From: Fibrobacterota bacterium
GTDB taxonomy: Bacteria > Fibrobacterota > Fibrobacteria > UBA11236
Direction: 5' to 3'
Assembly: GCA_947482115.1 (NCBI GenBank)
Contig: CANKII010000006.1
Coordinates: 62,001-126,000 of the forward strand
Length of the DNA: 64,000 nt
Shown: piece by piece, positions 1 to 8,480 of the stretch
Numbering within the stretch: the stretch's first letter is position 1
Layout: every line of letters begins with the position of its first letter
The notes under the pieces: generated by a model
Told to the model about the DNA's origin: nothing
Database searches by the model: none
The model's input: the letters and a program-made list of their open reading frames with translations, nothing else
Position numbers and translations under genes: made by a program

Positions 1-314
1 TGGATGTGTTTTGCATGCCTTCACATCGCGAGGGCCTGCCGCTCGCATTGCTCGAGGCCATGGCCGCAGGTCGCGCCGTGATCGCCAATACAGTGGGTGG
101 CATTCCCGAAGTTTTGGGCGGCAATGGAGTTTGCGGTCTGCTATTATCCGATAATGAGGAACAGTGGGTTGCGGCCCTTGAAGATCTTCTGCGCAATCCT
201 GCGCGCAGAATGGAATTGGGTGATGCGGCGGCGAAACGGGTGGAATCCTCGTTTTCACGTGAGGGCACAGCGCGGGATTTGGCGTATGTTTACAAATCAT
301 TGTTGAACGATTGA
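1..314 (+). CDS. Glycosyltransferase family 4, C-terminal fragment
   Basis: This is the 3' end of a gene whose start lies before the window; the reading frame is open from the first bases. The visible ~103 residues begin inside the donor-binding half of a GT-B glycosyltransferase. The run MPSHREGLPLALLEAMAAG, followed by a GGIPEV segment, is the classic GT4 nucleotide-sugar binding signature (E-x7-E type) that holds the diphosphate of the donor. The product would be a cytoplasmic enzyme adding a sugar to a lipid-linked exopolysaccharide precursor. It lies 6 bp before a pyruvyl-transferase gene on the same strand, so it belongs to the polysaccharide locus. Sugar specificity cannot be read from the fragment. 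Confidence 0.9.
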   Translation, partial: DVFCMPSHREGLPLALLEAMAAGRAVIANTVGGIPEVLGGNGVCGLLLSDNEEQWVAALEDLLRNPARRMELGDAAAKRVESSFSREGTARDLAYVYKSLLND

Positions 315-320
315 ACTTTC

Positions 321-1487
321 ATGGGCGGAAACACAGATTTTAAAGATATGCGGGCGCTTCTTCTGGGTTATTACGGCAGCCACAACCTGGGGGACGACAT
401 GATGATGGCGTGTCTGTTGGACGGCATGCAGTCACAGGGCGCCCGTGTCACGGTGATTTCCGAGGATCCGGCCGAAACGCGCGCACGATTTGGAATTCCC
501 GCCTTGCAAAACACGCCCTTGTCGGGTCAATGGGATTTTCCCGGCAATTGGTTGCGTGGCGATCCCTTCCGGCTCCTGCGTGCGATTTGGAACACGGATA
601 TTCTCGTGGTGGGCGGCGGAGACTTGATTCGCGACGACATCGGACCGCAAATCTTTCTTTATACGGTGGAAAAAATCCTGGTCGCTTTGCTTTTGGGGCG
701 TCCGGTGTATCTCGCGAATGTGGGTTTGCCCGAGCCCAAAACCTGGTACGGCGGTTTTTGCCTGCGTTGGATTCTACGCTGTTGCAAAGGCGTGATCGTG
801 CGCGATTCGCGATCGGTGGCCTTGCAGAAAAAATTTGCGCCGGAAAATCCTTGTGTTCATGTTCACGATGTGGTCATGCATTTGCCGGAAATGGTTTACG
901 GTTCGTCGACCGCCATTCCTGTTTTCGCGCCGCCCTCCCAATCCGGATCCATCGCGGTTTGTCTTCGCGGCCAGCCCAACGCCTATGGCCGTTATGTTCT
1001 GGAGCAGAAACACATTCAGGGTCTTGCGGCCGGCTTCGATCATCTGGTGGAAAAGCACGGAGTCCGCATTGTATTCCTTCCCTTTCAACAAGGGGATGAA
1101 TGGGGCGATAATCCGTTGCATCGTCAGGTGTTTGCCGCCATGAAAATGCAAGACAGCGCCACCGTCCGGGAATGGACGGGGAATTTCAAAGAAGTAATGG
1201 AGTGCATCGGTGCGGCACGCTGCGTAATCGCCATGCGCCTTCACTCCGCGATTCTGGCGCTTGCCTTGCGCCGTCCCTGCATCCTCATGCCCTATGATCA
1301 GAAGCTGGATGAACTCGGGGAGCACTTTGCATTGAGGCCCGCGATTCGTTCTGTGGATCTGGAAAATCCCGAACATCTCAATCTCATGCTGGATGCGTTT
1401 CTCGCCACGGTTGATTCACATGTCGTGGCGAACAGCGGACCGCTATGGGAAAATTCCATCTACCGCCATTTTCTGGAATCCCGATGA
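321..1487 (+). CDS. Polysaccharide pyruvyl transferase family protein
   Basis: A 388-residue protein of the CsaB/WcaK type, which transfers pyruvate from phosphoenolpyruvate onto polysaccharide sugars as ketals. The N-terminus carries GYYGSHNLGDDMMM, the glycine-rich start of the first Rossmann-like domain. Near residues 295-325 is the family signature MRLHSAILALALRRP followed by a YDQK stretch, thought to bind the substrate. Start choice is uncertain: ATG 321 or ATG 348 both precede the first strand and neither has a clear Shine-Dalgarno. It overlaps the next gene by 4 bp (ATGA), implying translational coupling in the exopolysaccharide operon. Pyruvylation would give the polymer an acidic substituent. 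Confidence 0.88.
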   Translation: MGGNTDFKDMRALLLGYYGSHNLGDDMMMACLLDGMQSQGARVTVISEDPAETRARFGIPALQNTPLSGQWDFPGNWLRGDPFRLLRAIWNTDILVVGGGDLIRDDIGPQIFLYTVEKILVALLLGRPVYLANVGLPEPKTWYGGFCLRWILRCCKGVIVRDSRSVALQKKFAPENPCVHVHDVVMHLPEMVYGSSTAIPVFAPPSQSGSIAVCLRGQPNAYGRYVLEQKHIQGLAAGFDHLVEKHGVRIVFLPFQQGDEWGDNPLHRQVFAAMKMQDSATVREWTGNFKEVMECIGAARCVIAMRLHSAILALALRRPCILMPYDQKLDELGEHFALRPAIRSVDLENPEHLNLMLDAFLATVDSHVVANSGPLWENSIYRHFLESR

Positions 1488-2701
1488 GAATCCTGGTCAT
1501 TTCCAATGAACTTCCGGCCCCGGTTCACCGTCCGGGAAGTCCGCGCCCGTATTATTTCTGCGAAGAGATGGCGAAGAATCATGAGCTTTTTCTCGGGTTG
1601 TTTTGCGATGACCGGGAACAAATTCAATGGCTTTCGGACGACCCAGCCTATAGGCGCATTTTCCGAGGGGTGGAAACGTTCCCGCTTCCCTCCGGCAAAG
1701 TGAAATGGTGGAATCGACAGAAGCACCGCCTTTCCTTCTGCCCTTATTTCATCACACGTCATCATCATCCGGAATACCACACGCGGATGATTGCGAATCT
1801 GGAACGACTGGTGCGGGAAAAAAACATCGATTTGGTTTATTTCAACGCCATGCAAATGACGCAGTATGCGCCGGTATCATCTGGGATCCCCATCATATCT
1901 GACGTATGCGACTGCCTCTCCCTGCTTTTCCGCAGGATGGCGTACACGGAAAAAAACCGGAAACAAAAAGTCCAGTATTTTCTCGAATCTTTGAGCATGA
2001 AAATTTATGAGCGTGCGCTGGCGAAAACCTTTTCGCTGTTGATTCTCATTTCCAAAGTGGACGAAGAGGCAATCCATGCGGTCGCTCCCCATGCGAACAC
2101 CTTGGTTGTTCCCAACGGCGTGGACACCGCATATTATGGGCCTCCATATAATTCCCCGGTGAAAAACAAAATCGTCTTTACCGGAGTCATGTCCTATGAT
2201 CCCAACAACGATGCGGCGCTGTATTTTGCGGAGAAAATCTTTCCCCTGGTGCAGCAGAAAATTCCGGATGCAGAATTCTGGGCGGTGGGCAAGGAGCCTT
2301 CGGAAAAAGTCCGCGCTTTGAAACCCCGCGACGGGTTTCATGTCACCGGAACGGTGGCGGACATCCGCGAACATCTTGGAAATGCGCGGGTGTTCGTCAG
2401 TCCACTGCGCGTGGGCGCCGGGATGAAAAACAAAATCCTGAGCGCGATGGCGATGGAACGGCCCATCGTGGCCACTTCGCTGAGTCTGGACGGAATCGAT
2501 TTGGTTGCGAATGAGGACGTGCTGGTGGGCGACACGCCGGAGGAATTCGCGGATCAGGTGATTCGGGTTTTGAAAGACGAGAATCTTTCGACCCGGTTGG
2601 GTGTGAAAGGCCGGGCGTTGGTGACGGCGCGATACTCGTGGGAATCGGCGTTTAAAATCCTGCGTCCCGCGTTGGCGCAGCTGGAATCCCGCAAGTCTTG
2701 A
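1484..2701 (+). CDS. Glycosyltransferase family 4 (GT-B fold)
   Basis: A 405-residue glycosyltransferase starting at ATG 1484, which overlaps the stop of the previous gene as ATGA; a longer reading frame from 1445 is unlikely. The N-terminal domain opens with MRILVISNELPAPVHRPGSP and the C-terminal Rossmann domain contains VPNGVDTAYY, FTGVMSYDPNNDAA and a late FVSPLRVGAGMKNKILSAMA donor-site segment. The form of these motifs resembles the sugar transferases found beside exosortase/PEP-CTERM exopolysaccharide clusters, which fits the neighbouring deacetylase and FemAB-like genes. It likely adds one sugar in the repeat unit at the cytoplasmic membrane. The donor sugar is unknown. Confidence 0.88.
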   Translation: MRILVISNELPAPVHRPGSPRPYYFCEEMAKNHELFLGLFCDDREQIQWLSDDPAYRRIFRGVETFPLPSGKVKWWNRQKHRLSFCPYFITRHHHPEYHTRMIANLERLVREKNIDLVYFNAMQMTQYAPVSSGIPIISDVCDCLSLLFRRMAYTEKNRKQKVQYFLESLSMKIYERALAKTFSLLILISKVDEEAIHAVAPHANTLVVPNGVDTAYYGPPYNSPVKNKIVFTGVMSYDPNNDAALYFAEKIFPLVQQKIPDAEFWAVGKEPSEKVRALKPRDGFHVTGTVADIREHLGNARVFVSPLRVGAGMKNKILSAMAMERPIVATSLSLDGIDLVANEDVLVGDTPEEFADQVIRVLKDENLSTRLGVKGRALVTARYSWESAFKILRPALAQLESRKS

Positions 2702-2817
2702 TTTTCCACGAATTTCAATGAATGTCCGTTAATATTTCATAATGAATGACGGATTTTAAAACCAACTTTCCGGGTTTCGCCTTATCTTAATACAGTATGA
2801 ATGATTTGAGGGCGCGG

Positions 2818-4269
2818 ATGAAAACCTTAATCGGTATCATTACTACAGTCTTGCTTCCGATATCGATTTATTCGGGGACGGTCAACATCACCGTGGTCGG
2901 TTCCGGTCCAGGTACCCCTCCTGTTCCCGGAGTAAAGGTGGTATTGATTCAAGGCAACGGCTTCGGTCCACATGTCGATTCCGGAACGTCCGACGCTACG
3001 GGTCTGGTCACTTTTCTCAATGTCAGCATAGGTATTTATGTGGTGCAAGCCAGTAAGTCCGGATATAATAACGGAGTCATATTAATTGATGTGAATACGA
3101 TTCCTCAGATAGTCAACGCAAATGTCAATTCCCTCATCAACAATTGGACGTCCACCATTCAGGGGTTTGTCAAAAAAGCTTCGGATTCTTCCAGCATGGC
3201 GGGGGTATTGGTAACGCTTTCCGGCGGCCCCTGCGGAGACAACCCAAAAAATATTCTCACGGACAGTTCGGGGCATTATAAACTGGATAGTGTTTGCACC
3301 GGGACGGGCCATAATGTTGCGGTTAATTTGTTTGGTTATCTGGGAACCAGTGCGGGAAACGTTGCCGTTGCTTGGAACGCCATCACCACGGTAGGAACAC
3401 TATATCTCACCAGCAATCGTGGAAGCATTTCAGGAACCATTCGTCGCAATGACAGCGCGACTATCGTCATTCCCGGTGCTAAAGTCATGTTTTTGAATGG
3501 CACCGCCAAAGTGGACAGCATCACCACGGATGCGAATGGAAATTATTCCAAGGTTCTGAATACTGCTTCTTATAACATTCGCGTCAGCGCTGTAGGAATG
3601 AAGAGCAACCGTGGTCTCCCCACCAAGGATACGATGGCTACTTTGGTCTTCGGAAGCAATACCGTTATGAACACCGGTTTGACTCCGGCTCTTTCCACTA
3701 TCGGTGGAACCATTCATGGCACCAACGCCACCACGGGTCCGATTGTTTCGGGCGCTAAGGTTGTTCTACAACGCCGCATGGCTTCTACACCAGCTGCACA
3801 AGCTGTTTATTATACCCTCGACTCCACTATAACGGACGCAAACGGAATCTTCTCCTTCTCGAACTTGATTGCTGCTCCGGCTCCGGCTAGTGCGACAAAT
3901 GGAAGCTATCACGTTCTGGTGAATGCGAATGGATTTCGGACATACCCAAACACGCCAGCGGAAAATACCGCTGATGTGTATCAAGTGGCGTATGGTGCGA
4001 CCTACATCGTCACACCGAACATTGCTTTGTTCATTCAACCGATATCTATAAATTCTGTTCATAGCAACGCCGGTCAACCAATTCATTTTTCCTTGATGGG
4101 TGATCAATTGATTATGAATCTCAATTCTTCAAGTGTTGTCCGTACACTCGAGATTTTCGATCTGAAGGGTGTGTTGCAACGCACTATCCAAATCCCCGCC
4201 AATGAATCGCGAATCACTCTTCCCGCATCCTTTGCACCGGAAAAGGGATTTCTCTACGGGTTGAAATGA
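2818..4269 (+). CDS. Secreted carboxypeptidase-regulatory-like repeat protein, copy 1
   Basis: A 483-residue exported protein. ATG 2818 is preferred over 2797 because MKTLIGIITTVLLPISIYS then forms a clean signal peptide and GAGG lies just upstream. The mature part is built of four or so beta-sandwich modules of the carboxypeptidase-regulatory/CnaB-like type (for example GVKVVLIQG, SITTDANGNYSK, GISG-type turns, STIGGTIHGTNATTG). The last ~55 residues form a separate module, VRTLEIFDLKGVLQR to GFLYGLK, resembling the C-terminal sorting tails of Fibrobacterota and type IX-secreted proteins. It is followed with a short overlap region by a paralog at 4281-5759. A surface adhesin or matrix scaffold role is an inference; no enzyme motif is seen. 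Confidence 0.8.
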   Translation: MKTLIGIITTVLLPISIYSGTVNITVVGSGPGTPPVPGVKVVLIQGNGFGPHVDSGTSDATGLVTFLNVSIGIYVVQASKSGYNNGVILIDVNTIPQIVNANVNSLINNWTSTIQGFVKKASDSSSMAGVLVTLSGGPCGDNPKNILTDSSGHYKLDSVCTGTGHNVAVNLFGYLGTSAGNVAVAWNAITTVGTLYLTSNRGSISGTIRRNDSATIVIPGAKVMFLNGTAKVDSITTDANGNYSKVLNTASYNIRVSAVGMKSNRGLPTKDTMATLVFGSNTVMNTGLTPALSTIGGTIHGTNATTGPIVSGAKVVLQRRMASTPAAQAVYYTLDSTITDANGIFSFSNLIAAPAPASATNGSYHVLVNANGFRTYPNTPAENTADVYQVAYGATYIVTPNIALFIQPISINSVHSNAGQPIHFSLMGDQLIMNLNSSSVVRTLEIFDLKGVLQRTIQIPANESRITLPASFAPEKGFLYGLK

Positions 4270-4280
4270 GAAAGGAAACC

Positions 4281-5759
4281 ATGAAAACACTTTTCTATTT
4301 GATTTTCGCCTCATTGCTTCCGGTTTCGATTTGGTCGGCAACAATCTCTGGCATTGTCGGCAACCCGGCTCCCGGTACACCGGTTGCAGGTGTCAAGGTG
4401 GTGCTGATTGAGGGAACAAGCACAGGCCAGCACCTGGATTCGATCAACACAGATGGTGCGGGAAATTTCAGTTTCTCCACGGTCGGTACGGGTACTAAAA
4501 CTTTGATTGCCAGCAGGCCGGGTTATAACGGTGGCGCTGCGCTGGTGGGAGTGAGCAACTTCAATGCAAGTTATTCAGCCAACATCAGCATTACCATTAA
4601 CAACAGTACCTCAACAGTACAAGGATTCGTGAAGCGAGCTTCGGATTCTTCCGTGGTGGCCGGAGCTACAGTACGCCTCACTCCCAACAACGTAACGGCG
4701 GATCCCGCTCCAATTTATACGACCCAAACCGACAGCAATGGAAAATATCACTTTGACAGCCTGTTCACAGGATGGTCTTGCTTTATTACGGCTAGCTTAC
4801 CGGGCTATTTGGAGAGCAGTCTCAGTAATGTTCTTACAGTTTGGAACTCCACCACTACGGCTGGTACCATGTACCTCACACGCAACATCGGAAGTATTTC
4901 GGGCACCATTCGGCGCAATGACAGCGCCACGGTCGTCATTGCAGGCGCCAAAGTTGTGTTTTTGGTTGGAACCGCGAAAGTGGACAGTGCAACCACGGAT
5001 ACGAATGGGAATTATTCCAAGGTCTTGGGTGCAGCTACTTACAATATTCGCGTCAGCGCTGCAGGAATGAAAAGCGATCGTGGGTATCCGAGCAAGGATA
5101 CCACCGCCACGGTGAATTTTGGTAGCAATACCGTTATGAACACGGGTCTTACCCCGGCTCTTTCCACTATCGGCGGAACCATTCATGCCACCAATGCGAC
5201 CGGGGGTCCGATTGTTTCCGGCGCGAAGGTTGTGTTACAGCATCGCATGAGATCCATTCCGGCTGCCCAGGCTGTTTGGTACAGTTTGGATTCCACGACG
5301 ACGGATGCGAATGGGATTTTCTCCTTCTCGAATCTGATTTCCGCCCCGGCTCCGGCTAGTGCAACGAATGGAAGTTACCGGGTTTTGGTGACTGCTACAG
5401 GATATCGGAACTATCCCAACACCACAGCGGAAAATAATGCAGACGTTTATCAAGTGGCATATGGCGCGACCTACATAGTCAATCCGAACATTGCGATGAC
5501 TATTGGATGTCTTTCGCTTCCTGTAGATTGTATGGAGATTTTTTCCAATTCTCAGGAAAGATTACAGAACATTCGTTTTTCCTTGATGAGCGATCAGTTG
5601 ATTTTGAATCTCAATTCTTCAAGTGTTGTTCGCACACTCGAGATTTTCGATTTGAAGGGTGTGTTGCAACGAAGCGTTCAAATCCCTGCCAATGAATCGC
5701 GAATCATTCTTCCCGCATCCTTTGCACCGGAAAAGGGATTTCTCTACGGGTTGAAGTAA
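4281..5759 (+). CDS. Secreted carboxypeptidase-regulatory-like repeat protein, copy 2
   Basis: A 492-residue tandem paralog of the preceding gene. ATG 4281 follows AAAGGAAACC, a good ribosome site, and gives the signal peptide MKTLFYLIFASLLPVSIWS; a frame from 4266 would add five residues and overlap the previous stop. It has the same beta-sandwich modules (GVKVVLIEG, TTDTNGNYSK, STIGGTIHATNATGG) and almost the same last 55 residues. The C-terminal DNA is nearly identical to copy 1, including at synonymous sites, whereas the N-terminal and linker parts differ clearly. Copy 2 carries an insertion before the tail (around CLSLPVDCMEIFSNSQE) with two cysteines missing from copy 1. Function is inferred only as cell-surface or matrix structural protein. 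Confidence 0.8.
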   Translation: MKTLFYLIFASLLPVSIWSATISGIVGNPAPGTPVAGVKVVLIEGTSTGQHLDSINTDGAGNFSFSTVGTGTKTLIASRPGYNGGAALVGVSNFNASYSANISITINNSTSTVQGFVKRASDSSVVAGATVRLTPNNVTADPAPIYTTQTDSNGKYHFDSLFTGWSCFITASLPGYLESSLSNVLTVWNSTTTAGTMYLTRNIGSISGTIRRNDSATVVIAGAKVVFLVGTAKVDSATTDTNGNYSKVLGAATYNIRVSAAGMKSDRGYPSKDTTATVNFGSNTVMNTGLTPALSTIGGTIHATNATGGPIVSGAKVVLQHRMRSIPAAQAVWYSLDSTTTDANGIFSFSNLISAPAPASATNGSYRVLVTATGYRNYPNTTAENNADVYQVAYGATYIVNPNIAMTIGCLSLPVDCMEIFSNSQERLQNIRFSLMSDQLILNLNSSSVVRTLEIFDLKGVLQRSVQIPANESRIILPASFAPEKGFLYGLK

Positions 5760-5771
5760 AAGACTCCTCGC

Positions 5772-5790
5772 CCCTTCGACAGGCTCAGGG
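5772..5790. repeat. Short hairpin repeat, TCGACARGCTC-loop family
   Basis: A 19-bp element, CCCTTCGACAGGCTCAGGG, with arms CCCT/AGGG and an 11-nt loop TCGACAGGCTC. An identical 19-mer occurs at 34186-34204. It lies 12 bp after the stop of the second repeat-protein gene. A reverse-orientation member is at 5848-5868, so the two form a REP-like pair that could fold together. Confidence 0.75.
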
Positions 5791-5847
5791 CTCGGCGTCC
5801 CTGTAAATGCAATTCAGTTTCGTTCAATATGGACCCCGTGAGTCCGG

Positions 5848-5868
5848 TCACTGAGCTTGTCGAAGTGA
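5848..5868. repeat. Short hairpin repeat, inverted member of the TCGACARGCTC-loop family
   Basis: Arms TCACT/AGTGA enclose GAGCTTGTCGA, the reverse complement of TCGACAAGCTC. It is in the opposite orientation to the copy at 5772-5790, 57 bp away, giving a long imperfect inverted repeat between the second repeat-protein gene and the membrane glycosyltransferase gene. Confidence 0.75.
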
Positions 5869-5876
5869 GCGGAAGC

Positions 5877-5905
5877 CAGCGCAGCCGAAATCAGCGTAGC
5901 CGAAA
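5877..5905. repeat. Two tandem copies of a 14-bp unit
   Basis: The unit CAGCGYAGCCGAAA occurs at 5877-5890 and 5892-5905 (period 15), followed by a degenerate third CGACCGAGGCCGGA. It directly adjoins the inverted hairpin repeat and seems part of the same composite intergenic element upstream of the GT2 gene. Confidence 0.6.
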
Positions 5906-5937
5906 CGACCGAGGCCGGATTTCCTAACTTACCCACC

Positions 5938-7065
5938 ATGATCGACACTCTGGCAATTGTCTTGATTTTCCTCAGCGTGTATTCCTACGCCGTGTATCCG
6001 ATCTTGTTGGTCCTTCTCAACATCTTCTTCAAAAAAAAGGTTCTGGCTGCCGACATCGAACCGACGGTTTCCATCATCATCGCTGCGTACAACGAGGAAA
6101 GCAAGATTCGCGAGAAGTTGCGCAATACCATGGAGCTCGATTATCCCCGCGACAAGATTCAGTTCATCGTGGCTTCCGACGCCTCCTCCGATCTCACCGA
6201 GGAGATTGTTCGGGAATTCCCGGAAGTGCAATTGCTTCGCACTCCCGAGCGTGGAGGCAAGGAACGGGCGCAACGGCTGGCCCTTGAAGCGGCGACGGGT
6301 GAAATCATGGTGTTCACCGATGCGGGAACTCTTTTGGACAAGGATGGAATCCGGAGGATCGTCCGGAATTTTGCCGACCCTGCCGTGGGCGCGGTGAGTT
6401 CGAGGGATCAAGTCCTCTCCAGCCAGTCCGGAAACGCAGAGGATATTTATGTCCGCTATGAGATGAAGCTGCGCCGGCTCGAATCGGATTTTAACGGAGT
6501 GATTGGACTCAGCGGTTCCTTTTTCGCCGCCCGATCCGAAGTCTGTTCGGATTGGTCCGAAGACCTGACTTCGGATTTCAACACGGTTTTCCTGGCCCAG
6601 AAAAAAGGTTTCCGCGCCATTTCAGATGATAATGCCGTCGGTTATTACCGCGACATTCAAAAAGGCCATAGCGAAACCAAGCGCAAAACCCGCACCTTGA
6701 TTCACGGCATCCACGCTTTCATGCGAACCCTGGAATTGCTGAATTTCTTCAAATACGGGGCTTTTTCATGGCAATTGGCCAGCCATAAACTCATGCGATG
6801 GCTGGTCCCACTATTCTTATCGGCTTTATTCGTGACCTCCATCATAGGTGCTCTCGTGGGCAGTGGTCTGTGTACGGCTTTATTGGTCTTACAGATTACT
6901 TTTTACGGTTCATCGCTTTTGGGTTTAATGTGGGAGGGTTCACGGAAATGGTTTCCGATCAAAATTCCGTTTTATTTCGTTTCGGTAAATCTTGCAATAG
7001 TATTGGCTTGGACGGCTTACTTGAAGGGAGAACGCATGCGCGTCTGGAATCCCACCGTACGCTGA
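5938..7065 (+). CDS. Membrane glycosyltransferase family 2
   Basis: A 375-residue inner-membrane GT-A enzyme. An N-terminal hydrophobic helix (residues ~4-28) precedes the catalytic domain, which has SIIIAAYNEESKI (nucleotide binding), ASDASSD (first acidic motif), FTDAGTLL (DxD-like metal site), SGSFFAARSEV (acceptor loop) and SDFNTVFLAQKKGFRA (ED/QxxRW-like region). Two to three C-terminal helices (~285-365) follow, the usual layout of processive or undecaprenyl-linked GT2 enzymes such as cellulose synthase-like or HAS-like transferases. It overlaps the start of the next gene. It most likely extends or polymerises the exopolysaccharide chain; the sugar is unknown. Confidence 0.87.
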   Translation: MIDTLAIVLIFLSVYSYAVYPILLVLLNIFFKKKVLAADIEPTVSIIIAAYNEESKIREKLRNTMELDYPRDKIQFIVASDASSDLTEEIVREFPEVQLLRTPERGGKERAQRLALEAATGEIMVFTDAGTLLDKDGIRRIVRNFADPAVGAVSSRDQVLSSQSGNAEDIYVRYEMKLRRLESDFNGVIGLSGSFFAARSEVCSDWSEDLTSDFNTVFLAQKKGFRAISDDNAVGYYRDIQKGHSETKRKTRTLIHGIHAFMRTLELLNFFKYGAFSWQLASHKLMRWLVPLFLSALFVTSIIGALVGSGLCTALLVLQITFYGSSLLGLMWEGSRKWFPIKIPFYFVSVNLAIVLAWTAYLKGERMRVWNPTVR

Positions 7066-8447
7066 TCTCCGCTGCTCTTTTTGTTTTCTTTGGCTTGGCT
7101 TCCGCCGTGAACGCTCAAATCCCCACCAATGTCAATCTCAAGCCCATGTTTGGAACCGATGGCAGCAACAAGCTCATCAACCCGGTTTGGTTTGGCGAAA
7201 TTCCCGGAAAAACGGGAAGCTATCTGGTTGCGGAGCAGGGGGGCATTAGTTCCAATGTCGACAGCGCCCGTATCTGGGTTCTGACTCCTGACACCAACGG
7301 GGGCTACAAGAAGCAAAAATTCCTCAGCCTGAAGGTCCGGCAGGATGCGACGGAGAGGGGATTCATGGGATTCGCCTTCCATCCCAATTATTCGCAGAAC
7401 GGAAAGTATTACGTCAGCTATACCGGTCCCACGGGGGACAAGGATTCCGCCATCGTTGATGAGCGAACCGCTTCGGTTTCCCTCTTGCAGGATGGCGGCT
7501 CGGCCCCGCGGCGCGTTTTGGGTTTTGCCTTCGATTCCGATCATCATCACAGCGGCGGCATTGCTTTTGGGCGGGACAAGTATCTCTACATCGGTTACGG
7601 AGACGGCGGTGAAGGAGGCAACGGTTTGAAAACCCTGCAAGGAGCCATGCTGCGAATCGACGTGGACAACCCCTCCAACGGTTTGGGATACGGCATTCCG
7701 TCGAACAATCCTTTCGTCAACGACACCACCACGGGAGTGCGCAAGGAAATCTGGGCTTATGGATTCCGCAATCCGTGGAGATGGAGTTTCGACGCAACCA
7801 CCGGTTATCTATGGGTGGGCGATGTCGGTCAGGAAGCCGCCGAGGAAATCGATCGCGTGCCCAAAGGCGCGAACCTGGGTTGGCCCACGATGGAAGGCGG
7901 CGGTTGTTTCACATATGCCGATACTGCCGTCACTGACTGCAACAAAACAGGTCTCACTTCGCCCATCATGAATCTTCCGCATCCCGATGCGGAATGCGTC
8001 ATCGGCGGATACATGTATCGCGCCAACCGGACATCGGTGTTTTACGGCGCCTACATTTTCGGAGACTGGGGAACCGGAAACATTTCCGCCATGAAGCGCA
8101 CCTTGGGCGTTTGGCAGGTGACGCAAATCGCCACGACGACCGCGGAGATTTCCTCCTTTGGCACCGATTCCAAAGGCAACATCTATGTGTTGGGTCATAA
8201 CACCGGAATCGTTTATCTGCTCGATCATTCCGCACTCGTTCCCACGACTGCGATTGAACCGATTGCGTACAATGCCGGTGAAAGATCGAACGGCCCGCGC
8301 CTGATTCCCGTCCTCAACGGAAACGCATTTCCATCCAATACCGAAGCAACCTTGTATTCCCTCGATGGAACCAAGGTGGGCCACACTCCAAAAAATGTGG
8401 ATCAGAATGCGCCTCGTTTGGGTGCGGGCATTTACATCGCCCATTAA
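7008..8447 (+). CDS. Secreted PQQ-type glucose/sorbosone dehydrogenase-like protein, copy 1
   Basis: About 479 residues, exported by the signal sequence ending GLASAVNA before QIPTN. No ATG lies close to this signal peptide in frame; TTG 7008 is the best guess, and ATG 6948 would overlap the upstream gene by ~118 bp, so the start is uncertain. The body is the six-bladed beta-propeller of the soluble aldose-sugar dehydrogenase family: HHHSGGIAFG, LYIGYGDGGEGG, EIWAYGFRNPWRWSFD and LWVGDVGQEAAEEID are family landmarks. The C-terminus (ATLYSLDGTKV to GAGIYIAH) is a short sorting-like tail. Family members oxidise sugars with PQQ; whether this one binds PQQ is untested, and no PQQ synthesis genes are visible. 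A diverged paralog follows. Confidence 0.8.
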   Translation: MDGLLEGRTHARLESHRTLISAALFVFFGLASAVNAQIPTNVNLKPMFGTDGSNKLINPVWFGEIPGKTGSYLVAEQGGISSNVDSARIWVLTPDTNGGYKKQKFLSLKVRQDATERGFMGFAFHPNYSQNGKYYVSYTGPTGDKDSAIVDERTASVSLLQDGGSAPRRVLGFAFDSDHHHSGGIAFGRDKYLYIGYGDGGEGGNGLKTLQGAMLRIDVDNPSNGLGYGIPSNNPFVNDTTTGVRKEIWAYGFRNPWRWSFDATTGYLWVGDVGQEAAEEIDRVPKGANLGWPTMEGGGCFTYADTAVTDCNKTGLTSPIMNLPHPDAECVIGGYMYRANRTSVFYGAYIFGDWGTGNISAMKRTLGVWQVTQIATTTAEISSFGTDSKGNIYVLGHNTGIVYLLDHSALVPTTAIEPIAYNAGERSNGPRLIPVLNGNAFPSNTEATLYSLDGTKVGHTPKNVDQNAPRLGAGIYIAH

Positions 8448-8480
8448 ACCGGGCGTTGTTTGGATTGTAGTTTGAAGAGC

